Source of the DNA: Limnochorda pilosa
Lineage (GTDB): Bacteria; Bacillota; Limnochordia; Limnochordales; Limnochordaceae
Assembly (NCBI RefSeq): GCF_001544015.1
Contig: NZ_AP014924.1
Location: forward strand, 2,170,001 to 2,234,000
Length of the DNA stretch: 64,000 bases
Direction: 5' to 3'
Part shown: piece after piece, positions 25,357-33,041 of the stretch
How the letters are laid out: each line of letters opens with the position of its first letter
Position numbering within the stretch: the first letter of the stretch is position 1
Notes under the pieces: generated by a model
Told to the model about the DNA's origin: nothing
Databases searched by the model: none
The model's input: only the letters and a program-made list of their open reading frames with translations
Made by a program: the position numbers and the translations under genes

Positions 25357-26709
25357 ATGCCTGCCGGAAACAATCCGGCGCAGCCCTTACCGTATGATTG
25401 GCCGCCCGAGAGCTGTCAGCCTCCCCCGGTCGTCCCCCCTCTCGGCAGGCAGGAACACTGCGGGCTGACGGTGAAATGGCCGATGGTCTTGTCGCGGTCG
25501 CCTGATGGCGTATGGCTCAACGGATCACTCCGCACCCGTTATGATCTCCTTGAGACGAGGCATGAGCAGTTGACGGAATCCACGGTCCCGGCGACGCACG
25601 ACAAATGGATCGATCGAGTGGTAGCCTGGCTTCTTCCGTTTCACCCCGTGGCTGGCGTTGTCGCGGTCGTGCTGCTCTCGCTACGCAGCCGATCGGTCAT
25701 CCGGGGTCTTCGCAGTCAACGCGTGGATCTGCTGGTCTTCGCCGCCCTCGGCCTGGCGGGCTGGGCGAGCGTCTGGGCCGGTGTGGATGCCGCACGGGGC
25801 GCGGTCAATTGGCTGGTCCCATTCGCGTTTCTCTGGCTCTACGTCCTGGGTCGATGGGCTGTGCGGGATCCAGAAGCATTCCTTCTCGACCTCCTTCGAG
25901 CCACAGGCCTCCTTGCCCTCGTCGTCGTGGTCGCACGCCTTTTCGAACTCCAGGTATCGGTGGCCGGGATCACCCTCCTCGACCGCTTTGCCGGCCCGGG
26001 CGGCAGGGGGTACGTCATAGGTCAGGGGGTCAATGGCTTGGCCGTCGTGCTGGAGGTTGGCGCCATCGGCGGCCTGGCCTGGCTTGCCACCGCACGAACC
26101 GGTCGAGGGCGCCTTGAGGGTGGCATCATCGGGATCCTTTCGTTGGCAGCGGTTTTCGTCACGCTTTCGCGCGGCGCGATGGTGGGCGTCGCTGCCAGCG
26201 CCGTCGCCGGCGCGCTCCTACTCAGCTGGCGAGTGCTCATCCCAGCCGCAGCTCTTCTGGGGGTCGCGCTGGTGTCGAGCCCGCTCTTCCGCGAGCGGTT
26301 GCTCTCCACTCTGGATCTGGCCAGGAACGTTCAGCGCTTCCGAATCTGGGAAGGATCGCTGAAGCTGATCCGAGACCACCCCTGGCTGGGTGTGGGGCCC
26401 GGCAACTTCGAACTCGCTTATCCCCAGTACAGGCTGCCCGAGGAATACGAGCACGCGATGACTCCCCACAACCTGTACCTGAACATCACCACGGGGTGGG
26501 GCATCCCAGGGGCACTCATCCTCTTTGGGTGGATTGCGTGGGTGATGCTGCGCAATCTTCGACGCTCGATGGCGCCGTACAAGAAGGTAGTGCTGCTGAT
26601 CCTGATCACCTTTTGGGTCCATGTGCTGTTCGACGATCTGATCACGCCCCAGGTGGGCCTGCTTCTGGGCTGCCTCGATCGACCCGACGACGCTCCACAG
26701 CAGACATGA
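25357..26709 (+). CDS. O-antigen ligase / polymerase-like membrane protein (Wzy_C family)
   Basis: Integral membrane protein with about ten hydrophobic segments and the Wzy_C signature: VTLSRGAMVGVAASAVAG, then a periplasmic loop with IWEGSLKLIRDHPWLGVGPGNFE and TPHNLYLNITTGWGIPGALI. Such enzymes transfer or polymerise lipid-linked glycans in cell-surface polymer synthesis. The true start is uncertain: the first 90 residues of the open frame are not membrane-like, and GTG 25470 or TTG near 25570 are possible. It is alone on this strand, unlinked to glycosyltransferases, and starts about 200-400 bp from the GH20 promoter. Confidence 0.82.
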   Translation: MPAGNNPAQPLPYDWPPESCQPPPVVPPLGRQEHCGLTVKWPMVLSRSPDGVWLNGSLRTRYDLLETRHEQLTESTVPATHDKWIDRVVAWLLPFHPVAGVVAVVLLSLRSRSVIRGLRSQRVDLLVFAALGLAGWASVWAGVDAARGAVNWLVPFAFLWLYVLGRWAVRDPEAFLLDLLRATGLLALVVVVARLFELQVSVAGITLLDRFAGPGGRGYVIGQGVNGLAVVLEVGAIGGLAWLATARTGRGRLEGGIIGILSLAAVFVTLSRGAMVGVAASAVAGALLLSWRVLIPAAALLGVALVSSPLFRERLLSTLDLARNVQRFRIWEGSLKLIRDHPWLGVGPGNFELAYPQYRLPEEYEHAMTPHNLYLNITTGWGIPGALILFGWIAWVMLRNLRRSMAPYKKVVLLILITFWVHVLFDDLITPQVGLLLGCLDRPDDAPQQT

Positions 26710-26903
26710 CCCTCATGCAACGAGCATGTCACCTGCTCCAGCTGAGCACCGAGTCCCCGCAGGCCGAAGGTGCTCTCGGCATAGGCCTGGCCGCGCAAGC
26801 GGATCTCCCAGCGCTGGGGAAGTGGCATGTGTCCCTGTGCCCTTCCCTACCGGAGAGTCGTACCCTCCGCCTCGGTCCGAGCCTTGCCCCGGCCCCAGCG
26901 TCC

Positions 26904-27359
26904 TCACGCACCGCCGTAGCGCTTCTCGATCTCGGCTAGCTTGGCCACCCGTCTCTGGAACTCGTTCTCTTGACTGTGCCGGGCGTTGAGGTAGGCTTGA
27001 ACGAGGTCGTAGGCGAGCTTCTCCCCCACCACCCACGCACCCAGGCACATCACGTTGGCGTCATCGTGCTCTACGGACTGGTGCGCGCAGTAGATGTCGT
27101 GGCAGAGGGCGGCACGAATCCCCGGAAACTTGTTGGCCGCGATGGAGGCTCCCACGCCTGTCCCGCAGATCATGATCCCGCGCTCCGCCTGGCCGGTACG
27201 GATCATCTCGCAGAGTTCCTCAGCGATGTCGGGGAAGTCCACCGGGTCTTGGCTGTGGGTTCCCACATCCGTCACGTCGTGTCCCCAGGAACGGAGCATC
27301 TCCACCATCTTGCGCTTCAAGGGGTAACCCGCGTGGTCCCCACCAACGACCAATCTCAT
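26904..27359 (-). CDS. rpiB: RpiB-family ribose-5-phosphate isomerase / sugar-phosphate isomerase
   Basis: Small cytoplasmic isomerase, 151 aa, normal RpiB length. MRLVVGGDHAGYPLKRKMVEMLRSWGH, the anion-hole loop GIMICGTGVGASIAANK with catalytic Cys, and HDDANVMCLGAWVVGEKLA are all present. Start ATG 27359. It is the last gene behind LacI in the ADPRH-TRAP operon, consistent with handling a ribose-phosphate-like product. Allose/galactose-6-phosphate isomerase homologues look similar, so the exact sugar is open. The interval 26710-26903 after it shows nothing recognisable. Confidence 0.92.
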   Translation of the reverse strand: MRLVVGGDHAGYPLKRKMVEMLRSWGHDVTDVGTHSQDPVDFPDIAEELCEMIRTGQAERGIMICGTGVGASIAANKFPGIRAALCHDIYCAHQSVEHDDANVMCLGAWVVGEKLAYDLVQAYLNARHSQENEFQRRVAKLAEIEKRYGGA

Positions 27360-27405
27360 CGCCTATACCTCCATTTCGGTGAGGGTCGCCCCCGTCCGAG
27401 CGCCT

Positions 27406-28503
27406 TCACAGGCTCTCACTCGTCGAAGGCACGACCCGAGGCGCACCCTCCGTACTGCTGGACCCGCACGATTGGCGGATGATGAGCTGCGGCTTCAGGT
27501 ACACGTCCCTCGCCACCGTCGAATCGAACGCCTCCCCGCCACGCGCAATGCCCTGCAGGATGCCTTTTGCGGCGGCCCTCCCCATTTCGTAAGTCCTCTG
27601 AGCCAGCGTGGTGAGTGGGGGAACGACCATCCGCGCCCACTCGCTCTCGTCAAAGCCGACCAAGGCCATCTCCTGAGGGATTCGGACCCCACGGTCGGCC
27701 AGGGCCTTCCATACCCCGACGGTCATCTTGTTGTTACACGCGAAGAGCGCCGTCGGGCGTCGATCTTTCTGCAGATCCAGCAGCTGGAGGGTCGCCCGGT
27801 ACCCACCGTCTTCGCGGAAGGCGCCGTAGGCGATCCAGTCCTCCTGAACGGGCAGGCCCGCGGTGCCCATCGCCTCCCGGTAACCTTCCAGGCGGTCGAT
27901 GCCCGTGTTGATGTCCTGCGGGCCCGCGATGACGCCGATGCGTCGATGTCCGAGGTGGATCAGGTGCATCGTGGCCTCGTAGGCTCCCGCGCGGTTGTCC
28001 GTCAGAATGGCCGGTCCACCACAGCCTTTCGGCCTCCGGTTGACGAAAACCCACGGAATGCCGTGGTCGCGAAGCAGTTGGAGGTGGTCCACCTGCTGGC
28101 CCGCGGCCGAGATGATGACACCCTCCACCCGTTTCTCGCACATCAGACGGCAGTGCTCCGCCTCCTTCGTCGGATCGTGGTCCGTATTCGAGAGAAGGGC
28201 GTGATATCGGTGCGTGGCGAGGACATCCTCAATACCCCGAACCAGTGAGGCATAGAACTGGTTGGTGATGTCCGTGATCAGAACACCCACCGTATGGGTG
28301 GCCTGCTTCTTCAGGCTCCGGGCGACGTAGTTCGGTGTGTAGCCCAGGTCCGCAGCGGCCCGAAGCACACGGTCACGGAGGTCCTCGCTCACGAATCCGG
28401 TATCGTTCAGCACTCGAGAAACGGTGGCCGTCGACGTGTCCGCCCGAAGGGCGACGTCCCGAATCGTGGCGTGCCGGCGCGTCACGTTCCTCTTCACCAT
28501 CAT
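27406..28503 (-). CDS. LacI-family transcriptional regulator
   Basis: Repressor of 365 aa. Lambda-like HTH and hinge at residues 8-60 (ATIRDVALRADTSTATVSRVLND; LGYTPNYVARSL), then a periplasmic-binding-like sensor domain (VGVLITDITNQFYASLVRGIED; GFDESEWARMVVPPLTTLAQ). ATG 28503 (or adjacent ATG 28500) has GGGAAGGG upstream. It lies between the TRAP genes and rpiB. A LacI-type palindrome before the ADPRH gene (32841-32850) is its probable operator. Inducer likely the imported sugar or riboside. Confidence 0.93.
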   Translation of the reverse strand: MMVKRNVTRRHATIRDVALRADTSTATVSRVLNDTGFVSEDLRDRVLRAAADLGYTPNYVARSLKKQATHTVGVLITDITNQFYASLVRGIEDVLATHRYHALLSNTDHDPTKEAEHCRLMCEKRVEGVIISAAGQQVDHLQLLRDHGIPWVFVNRRPKGCGGPAILTDNRAGAYEATMHLIHLGHRRIGVIAGPQDINTGIDRLEGYREAMGTAGLPVQEDWIAYGAFREDGGYRATLQLLDLQKDRRPTALFACNNKMTVGVWKALADRGVRIPQEMALVGFDESEWARMVVPPLTTLAQRTYEMGRAAAKGILQGIARGGEAFDSTVARDVYLKPQLIIRQSCGSSSTEGAPRVVPSTSESL

Positions 28504-28545
28504 CGACCCTTCCCTGATAGGCCCTCGCGCCACAGGATCTGTTGC

Positions 28546-28698
28546 CTAGGCCCGCTGCTGATTCGCCAGGCGATCGTAGACGCGGAACATGGCCTGATTA
28601 CCGTTCGATCCCTCGCCGTGCGCCTTGGCCTCCAGGTACAGGTTCGTGACGAGGGCCGCCCCTGGCGAATCGCCTCGGCAGAACAGCCGCGATCGCAG
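28546..28698 (-). pseudogene. Possible 3' gene remnant after dctM
   Basis: In frame with and directly after the dctM stop, an open stretch of 50 codons ends TAG at 28546. It reads GAALVTNLYLEAKAHGEG and NQAMFRVYDRLANQQ, compositionally like a real soluble protein C-terminus, perhaps a dehydrogenase, but it has no start codon or ribosome site. It could be the tail of a lost gene or chance. Not assigned. Confidence 0.25.
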
Positions 28699-29982
28699 CT
28701 AGAACCCGAGAAGCCTTGGTAACCAGAGCGCAACCTGCGGCGATACAGCCAGCAGCAAGGTCCCCCCGACGAGGATGGCCACGAAGGGCAACACGGCCTT
28801 CGCGGTCTCCTCGATGGTGGTCCCCGCGATACTGGATGTCACGAAAAGCACGGTACCGACGGGGGGAGTCAGCACCCCGAAGGTCAAGGCCGTTGTGATG
28901 ATGAGCCCGAGGAAGAGCGGGTCCACCCCCGCGGTGCTTGCGATGGGAATGATCACGGGCGTCAGGATGATGATTGCAGACAGGGTGTCGATGAAGGTCC
29001 CTATCGCGAGCATCACCAAGACCAGCACGATCATCAGCAGCCACGGCCGGCCAATAGTGGCCAGCAGGCTCTGGGCCAGGGTCGCGGGGATCATCTCATA
29101 GGCCATGATCCAACTGAAGACCGAGGCAATCGTCATTACCAGCATGACCACCCCAGTGGTAGCGGCCGTGTTCACCAACACCCGGGGAAGATCCCGAAGG
29201 GCAAGCTCGCGGTAGATCACTACGGCGACGAAGAGCGTGTAGAGAGCACCGACGGCCCCGGCCTCGGTGGGTGTCATGACACCGCCCAGGATTCCACCCA
29301 TGATGATGATCGGGGTCAGGAGGGCCAGAGCCGACTCCTTCAGGGAGGCCAGCAGCTCCCGCCGCGAGGCCCTTTTCTCCACCGGTATCCCCAGTTGCTT
29401 CGCCCGCAACCGGATGATGAGGGCCAAGCCCAGGCCAAAGATGATGCCAGGAACATAGCCGGCCACGAACAGCCCGCCGATAGAAACACCGGCCAGGGCG
29501 CCGTAGACGACCATGGGGATGCTGGGCGGGATAATGGCACCAAGGCTGCTCGAAGAGGATTCAACAGCTGCGGCCAGCCCCCGCGTATACCCCGTCCGGA
29601 TCATCGCAGGTATGGTGACGGTCCCGGTGCCGACGGCGTTGGCTACGGCCGAGCCTGAGAAGCTGGCGAAGATCATGCTCGAGAACAGCGCCACCACCCC
29701 GACCCCGCCGGTGAAGTGGCCCACGAGCGTCTTCGAGAACTGCACCAGGCGGCGGGCAACCCCCCCGGCATTCATCAGCTCGCCGGCCAGCACGAAAAAG
29801 GGAATGGCCGTCAGGGTGAACGAGTCTGCCCCGGCAAACATCTGCTGGGTGAGGACGGTCAACGAGATCCCGGGTACGAACAAGACCACGTAGGCCAAGG
29901 AGGTCAGTCCGAGGGCGAACGCGATGGGGATCCGCACCGCCAAGAGCACAAGGAAGGTCGTCAGGAGAACAGCCAAGGCCAT
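28699..29982 (-). CDS. TRAP transporter large permease DctM (ADPRH cluster)
   Basis: Integral membrane protein of 427 aa with about twelve segments, the ion-coupled channel of a TRAP importer. Family marks are TLTAIPFFVLAGELMNAGG, FSSMIFASFSGSAVANAVG, GAIIPPSIPMVVYG and GVLTPPVGTVLFV. ATG 29982 fits GGTGG 8 bases upstream; GTG 29994 sits directly on the GGAGG. Located after dctQ in the order ADPRH-dctP-dctQ-dctM-lacI-rpiB. Confidence 0.93.
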   Translation of the reverse strand: MALAVLLTTFLVLLAVRIPIAFALGLTSLAYVVLFVPGISLTVLTQQMFAGADSFTLTAIPFFVLAGELMNAGGVARRLVQFSKTLVGHFTGGVGVVALFSSMIFASFSGSAVANAVGTGTVTIPAMIRTGYTRGLAAAVESSSSSLGAIIPPSIPMVVYGALAGVSIGGLFVAGYVPGIIFGLGLALIIRLRAKQLGIPVEKRASRRELLASLKESALALLTPIIIMGGILGGVMTPTEAGAVGALYTLFVAVVIYRELALRDLPRVLVNTAATTGVVMLVMTIASVFSWIMAYEMIPATLAQSLLATIGRPWLLMIVLVLVMLAIGTFIDTLSAIIILTPVIIPIASTAGVDPLFLGLIITTALTFGVLTPPVGTVLFVTSSIAGTTIEETAKAVLPFVAILVGGTLLLAVSPQVALWLPRLLGF

Positions 29983-30003
29983 ATCGTTATCCACCCTCCT
30001 CGT

Positions 30004-30483
30004 CTACTGCTGGCCTGGGGTCTGTTGGTCTGTAAGCAGGAGCTGGATGATCTTAAGGAGCATTAGTAAGCACGAAACGGGGACGCTCAGGTAGCCCCAG
30101 GCCGCCGAGATCCCGAGGATCGGGGTGGTGCGGCCAAAGCCCAGCGTCTGCTGGACGAGGAGGGCCCCGTTGTAGGCCATCACCCCGAGGAAGACCGCGG
30201 TTAGTAGGCTGCCCCCTACCCGCCAGAGCCCTACGTACCGAGCGGGCAATCGGTCAGTCACGAAGGTGATCGACAGGTGGCCGTTGCGCGTGAGGGCCAC
30301 GAAGGCGCCCAGGAAGACGACCCAAACGAAGGCGATCCGGCTCACCTCTTCAGCCCAGAGCATACCGGACTGAAGGACGTAGCGCGCGAACACGTTTGCG
30401 GAGACTACAGCGACAAGCAAGCCCGTCAGGCCCGCGACGATCCCCTGGACCATTTCTTCGATCTTCTGCATCACCGTGTTCAT
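30004..30483 (-). CDS. TRAP transporter small permease DctQ (ADPRH cluster)
   Basis: Four-helix membrane subunit, 159 aa. The family pattern is ARYVLQSGMLWAEEVSRIAFVWVVFLGAFVAL followed by GHLSITFVTDRLP and a C-terminal pair of segments. ATG 30483 with AAGGAGG 11 bases upstream. It bridges dctP and dctM. Confidence 0.9.
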   Translation of the reverse strand: MNTVMQKIEEMVQGIVAGLTGLLVAVVSANVFARYVLQSGMLWAEEVSRIAFVWVVFLGAFVALTRNGHLSITFVTDRLPARYVGLWRVGGSLLTAVFLGVMAYNGALLVQQTLGFGRTTPILGISAAWGYLSVPVSCLLMLLKIIQLLLTDQQTPGQQ

Positions 30484-30533
30484 GTGTCCGCGCGCCCTCC
30501 TTCGCCCTCCAGACCCAACCCGTGTTCCCGGAG

Positions 30534-31544
30534 CTAGGGTGTCTGAAGCAAGGTCTCGTACAGTTCGCGACTGAACTTCTTGCCGATGTACCCGTCGTGG
30601 ACCGACCGGGTGGCCTTACGGAAGGGCTCCAGGTCCGGCCAGTTCACCTGGACCCCCTCTGCCTCCATCTTCTGGATGAGGTCAGAGGTGACTTCCTCGA
30701 CGTACCTGCGCTGGTACTCCAGGGCCTCGGCTGCCGCGGAGCGTACGGCGGCCTGCAGATCCGGTGACAGTGAGTCGAAGAACCGCTTGTTGACCACCAG
30801 TACCGTAAAGGAGAGCAGGTGGTTGGTCATCGACATGTACTTCTGCACTTCCTGCAACCGGGCAGGGTAGATGTTGATCACGGCGTTCTCCTGGCCGTCG
30901 ATGGTGCCCTGCTGCAGGGCCGTATACACCTCGCCGTAGGGTATGGCCACCGCCGTACCGCCCATGGCCTTGGTGATGGCTAGGTTCACCGGGTTCTCCG
31001 GGCTACGGATCTTCAGGCCGCGAAGGTCCTCGGGTCGCTCGATGGGCCGCTGGCTGTTGGTGTACACCCGAGCACCGTTGTTCCCCCAGCCCAGGACCAG
31101 CAGGTTCTTGCTCGCCAACTGCTGCTCAATCGCATCGCCCACCGGCCCATCCAGCACGCGGAAGGCGTGCTCGTGGTCCCGGAACAGGTAGGGCAAGCTC
31201 AACAGAGTGGTGATCGGGGCGAACTGCGCCAGCGGGTCGTGACCGATGAAAGTCATCTCGATGATCCCGTTCTGGACGCCCTGGATCACCTCCGTCTCCT
31301 GGCCGAGCTGGCCACCCGGGAACACCCTCACCTGCAGCTGACCGTCCGTTTTCTCCTCGAGAATCTCGGCGAACTTCGTGGCTCCCACGTCGAAGTGGCT
31401 GTCTACGGCACAGCAGTGCGGCAGACGGATGGTGATGGTCTTTGCCTGTGCGAGTCCAGAGGCCGTCACCACCAGCATGGCCGCCAGAAGGGTCACGCTT
31501 ATGAAGCGGGTCACTCTCTTGGAAGCCCTTCTCACGCGTTGCAT
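30534..31544 (-). CDS. TRAP transporter substrate-binding protein DctP (ADPRH cluster)
   Basis: Secreted binding protein, 336 aa. Signal peptide (RFISVTLLAAMLVVTASGLAQA), then KTITIRLPHCCAVDSHFDVG, FPGGQLGQETEVIQGVQNG, the substrate-carboxylate Arg region LRGLKIRSPENPVN and YGEVYTALQQGTIDGQEN. ATG 31544 has GGAGGGG 8 bases upstream. TRAP proteins of this class usually bind carboxylates through the conserved Arg, so the ligand may be a sugar acid or acidic riboside; this is inferred. Confidence 0.92.
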   Translation of the reverse strand: MQRVRRASKRVTRFISVTLLAAMLVVTASGLAQAKTITIRLPHCCAVDSHFDVGATKFAEILEEKTDGQLQVRVFPGGQLGQETEVIQGVQNGIIEMTFIGHDPLAQFAPITTLLSLPYLFRDHEHAFRVLDGPVGDAIEQQLASKNLLVLGWGNNGARVYTNSQRPIERPEDLRGLKIRSPENPVNLAITKAMGGTAVAIPYGEVYTALQQGTIDGQENAVINIYPARLQEVQKYMSMTNHLLSFTVLVVNKRFFDSLSPDLQAAVRSAAAEALEYQRRYVEEVTSDLIQKMEAEGVQVNWPDLEPFRKATRSVHDGYIGKKFSRELYETLLQTP

Positions 31545-31593
31545 GATCTACTGCCCCTCCTTCTTGGGTCGATGTGTCTGCAACCTGGTTGGG

Positions 31594-32739
31594 TCACTGC
31601 TCCTGCTCAAGTTGCTCGATCTCCCCGATGCGCTGTCGCATGGCGTCCCTGCGGGTCAACAGTGTCTGGGTCAACCGAATGGAGAGGTCCCGCATGGACA
31701 ACTTCTGCACCGTGTACGGGTTGGCGTCGATCGCCTGCTGTACGACCTCCATCCACTCGTTGGGCACGTTGTCGATGCCCTTAAAGGCCCCGCAGATGGC
31801 TCCAAGCATCCCCCCAATGCAATCGGTGTCCCGACCAAGGTTCGTCGCGCCGATCATACCCTCCCGGACCTCGCCCTTGGTGATGACGAAGAGGGCGAGA
31901 GCTTCCGCTGCCGTTTCCACGGCGTCGGCGTAGGGATAGGTCGGCATGAAGTGCCGGCGAATGGGCTCTCGGATCTCTCGGATATCCGGGTGCTGCTGCG
32001 CGATCTCAAGGGTCTCGTCCAAGATCTCCCTGGTGTGAAGCGACACGTACTTCCGGGCCGCCTCCACGACAGACTCCACCGTTGCCCCTGGCCGAAAGGC
32101 CTCGGCCGTGGCAGCCGCGATCATCCGGCTGGCCTCGACCCCTCCGCTGGCCGGCGGCTGCAAGAGGAAGGAGACCTCGGCCGCATCCATAGAGGCCTGG
32201 AACGGATCGCAGGCGTTGATGATGCCGATGGGGCCGATCATGTGGGGCGCGTCCACCAGGCCCGGCCAGGGGGTGAGGGATCCGATCAGGCGAGGCGGGA
32301 TCCGGGTGTTCTCATCCCCGGCGGTGAGGCGGTCCATGTGGATCTTGATGTGGGGATTGACAAGACGCCCGATATCCTCACGCTTGATGTGCCGTTTCCA
32401 CACCTCTGCCAGATCGTCGACCGTGACGCGGTCGCCTTTCTCCACGATGGCCAGGGCGAGCAGATACCGGATCTCGGCTCCATCCTCGGTCATACCTGGA
32501 GGCATGTCCATATGCAGGTAGCGAAGGCGAGGGCTGTTGTTCCAGTAGCGCACGTCCCGCTCTTTCTGCATCCAGGGGAGAAAGGTCTCCACCCACCCGA
32601 GTTCCTCCTCGATGGCCTTCCAGCCACCCCCAGGGACGCTCACCCATTCCACCGCGGCCCCCATGGCCGAACCGATGTTGGCGACCGCGATGGATCCATA
32701 CACCTTCTTGAACAGTTGCGACCTCTCAAGCTCCGACAA
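31594..32739 (-). CDS. ADP-ribosylglycohydrolase family protein, divergent (TRAP-linked)
   Basis: ADPRH-fold protein, 381 aa, first gene of the TRAP operon. Recognisable elements are NIGSAMGAAVEW (the usual GD replaced by GS), MPPGMTEDGAEIRYLLALA (TDDT replaced by TEDG), MIGPIGIINACDPFQA and NLGRDTDCIGGMLGAICGA with the DTD metal ligands kept. It belongs to a TEDG-type subgroup distant from the first ADPRH of this window. TTG 32739 with AAAGGATGA about 10 bases upstream. Operon context with DctPQM, LacI and RpiB suggests hydrolysis of an imported ribosyl compound; whether it is catalytically active is not shown. Confidence 0.85.
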   Translation of the reverse strand: MSELERSQLFKKVYGSIAVANIGSAMGAAVEWVSVPGGGWKAIEEELGWVETFLPWMQKERDVRYWNNSPRLRYLHMDMPPGMTEDGAEIRYLLALAIVEKGDRVTVDDLAEVWKRHIKREDIGRLVNPHIKIHMDRLTAGDENTRIPPRLIGSLTPWPGLVDAPHMIGPIGIINACDPFQASMDAAEVSFLLQPPASGGVEASRMIAAATAEAFRPGATVESVVEAARKYVSLHTREILDETLEIAQQHPDIREIREPIRRHFMPTYPYADAVETAAEALALFVITKGEVREGMIGATNLGRDTDCIGGMLGAICGAFKGIDNVPNEWMEVVQQAIDANPYTVQKLSMRDLSIRLTQTLLTRRDAMRQRIGEIEQLEQEQ

Positions 32740-32840
32740 CCCGGGTCATCCTTTCATCCTCCTGGCTTGGCGTTGAGCCCTAGATCCCTTGCCCGTCGGC
32801 AGTCCTCTAGCCCCCCTTCTGCGGCGTTTAATCGGTTACA

Positions 32841-32850
32841 TAAACGTTTA
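32841..32850 (-). promoter_or_regulatory. LacI-type operator upstream of the ADPRH-TRAP operon
   Basis: TAAACGTTTA, a perfect dyad around CG, typical of LacI/CcpA/PurR-like sites, about 100 bp upstream of the ADPRH gene in an AT-rich patch. The operon encodes a LacI regulator. CcpA-like control is an alternative. Confidence 0.55.
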
Positions 32851-32904
32851 CACGGAGGTTATTTCTCCACAGCGCGGGAAACTCCTCCCTCCCCCCGGCC
32901 GCCC

Positions 32905-33018
32905 AAGGTAGTCGAGGTCAAGCGCCTGCTGAAGCGGACGCTGGACCCGAAGAACCTCATGAACCCCGGCAAGATGGCGCTGGATGAGGGCTTGCCCAAC
33001 GCTCAGGGGGCGGAATAG
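32905..33018 (+). pseudogene. C-terminal remnant of an FAD-linked oxidase (GlcD/lactate dehydrogenase type)
   Basis: Plus-strand frame ending TAG at 33018. The stretch VKRLLKRTLDPKNLMNPGKM matches the conserved C-terminal ending of glycolate oxidase/D-lactate dehydrogenase-type FAD proteins (xLDPxxxxNPGK). Nothing upstream on this strand is homologous: it breaks off inside the intergenic region before the ADPRH operon. It marks a junction where an older gene was lost. Confidence 0.6.
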
Positions 33019-33041
33019 CCCGGCGTCGCGCGCCGGGCGTG

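Noticed and set aside
26713-26828. Minus-strand stretch reading PQRWEIRLRGQAYAESTFGLRG downstream of rpiB.
   Set aside because: No recognised family, no start with ribosome site, overlaps the O-antigen-ligase gene end in the longer frame.
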